Shown here: positions 63,882 to 64,000 of the stretch, one piece after another
Layout: every line of letters begins with the position of its first letter
Position numbering within the stretch: the stretch's first letter is position 1
Assembly: GCA_035222895.1 (NCBI GenBank)
Contig: JAVYIG010006402.1
Coordinates: 1-64,000, forward strand
Direction of reading: 5' to 3'
DNA from: Strongylocentrotus droebachiensis
Taxonomy: Eukaryota > Echinodermata > Echinoidea > Camarodonta > Strongylocentrotidae
DNA length: 64,000 nt
Notes under the pieces: model-generated
What the model was told of the DNA's origin: nothing
The model's input: only the letters and a program-made list of their open reading frames with translations
Databases searched by the model: none
Translations under genes and position numbers: made by a program

Positions 63882-64000
63882 GCTGTAGCCTAGCAACTAT
63901 ATCGGTCTCCGGTCTATTCAGAAATAGGCGAGTTTCGGCCCAGACACCATTCTTCTCCGTGAGGGTGATATAGTTCCTAAAGTACACATCCTCGTCAACT

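Noticed and set aside
63870..63999. A 43-codon open frame (…VYFRNYITLTEKNG…) upstream of the CNBD2-like ATG on the same strand
   Set aside because: It ends in TAA just before the donor. The overlapping ATG frame (MAAVNN) gives the phase needed by exon 2, so this is more likely 5' UTR. It could be the tail of another coding exon running off the window, so some doubt remains.

Overview
This is a window of intron-rich animal nuclear DNA. There are no operons, no Shine-Dalgarno sites and no plasmid, phage or CRISPR features. Four protein-coding genes can be assembled exon by exon, and every junction keeps frame across GT-AG boundaries. The gene families, long AT-rich introns, many poly(dG)/poly(dC) runs and recurring short DNA elements suggest a marine invertebrate deuterostome. 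An echinoderm such as a sea urchin is my best guess, but no single feature proves it.

Layout: (1) 1-6.7 kb is flank and repeats, with a 400-bp hairpin at 6.0-6.4 kb. (2) 6.8-15.1 kb, plus strand: a nine-exon gene for a 656-residue protein with an N-terminal cold-shock domain, a TPR-like helical middle and a C-terminal J-like domain carrying HPD. Its 3' UTR probably runs to about 16.8 or 17.3 kb. (3) 21.15-24.77 kb, minus strand: a complete five-exon, 300-residue short-chain dehydrogenase of the HSD11B1/HSD11B1L type. (4) 25-30 kb is intergenic and rich in mobile elements. (5) 30.39-44.96 kb, plus strand: a ten-exon, 474-residue mitochondrial carrier of the SLC25A39/SLC25A40 (glutathione import) family with an unusual His-rich N-terminal extension. 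(6) 45-51.4 kb is 3' flank with repeats, including an unusual 692-bp element made of one short motif in both orientations. (7) 51.50-63.88 kb, minus strand: a twelve-exon, 780-residue CNBD2/CRIS-like cyclic-nucleotide-binding protein, whose 5' UTR reaches towards the window edge.

The genes look like independent neighbours and do not form a pathway. The strongest unexplained signal is structural. In three of the four genes, short tandem duplications cross exon edges: 61 bp x8 with a splice donor in every unit, 181 bp x2, 181 bp x2 and 134 bp x3. They leave decayed exon copies next to the working exons. The window also holds several non-autonomous DNA transposons with target-site duplications readable directly (8-bp hAT type, TTAA type, TA type), and several large hairpins. 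Exon structures are ab initio. No transcript or database evidence was available.
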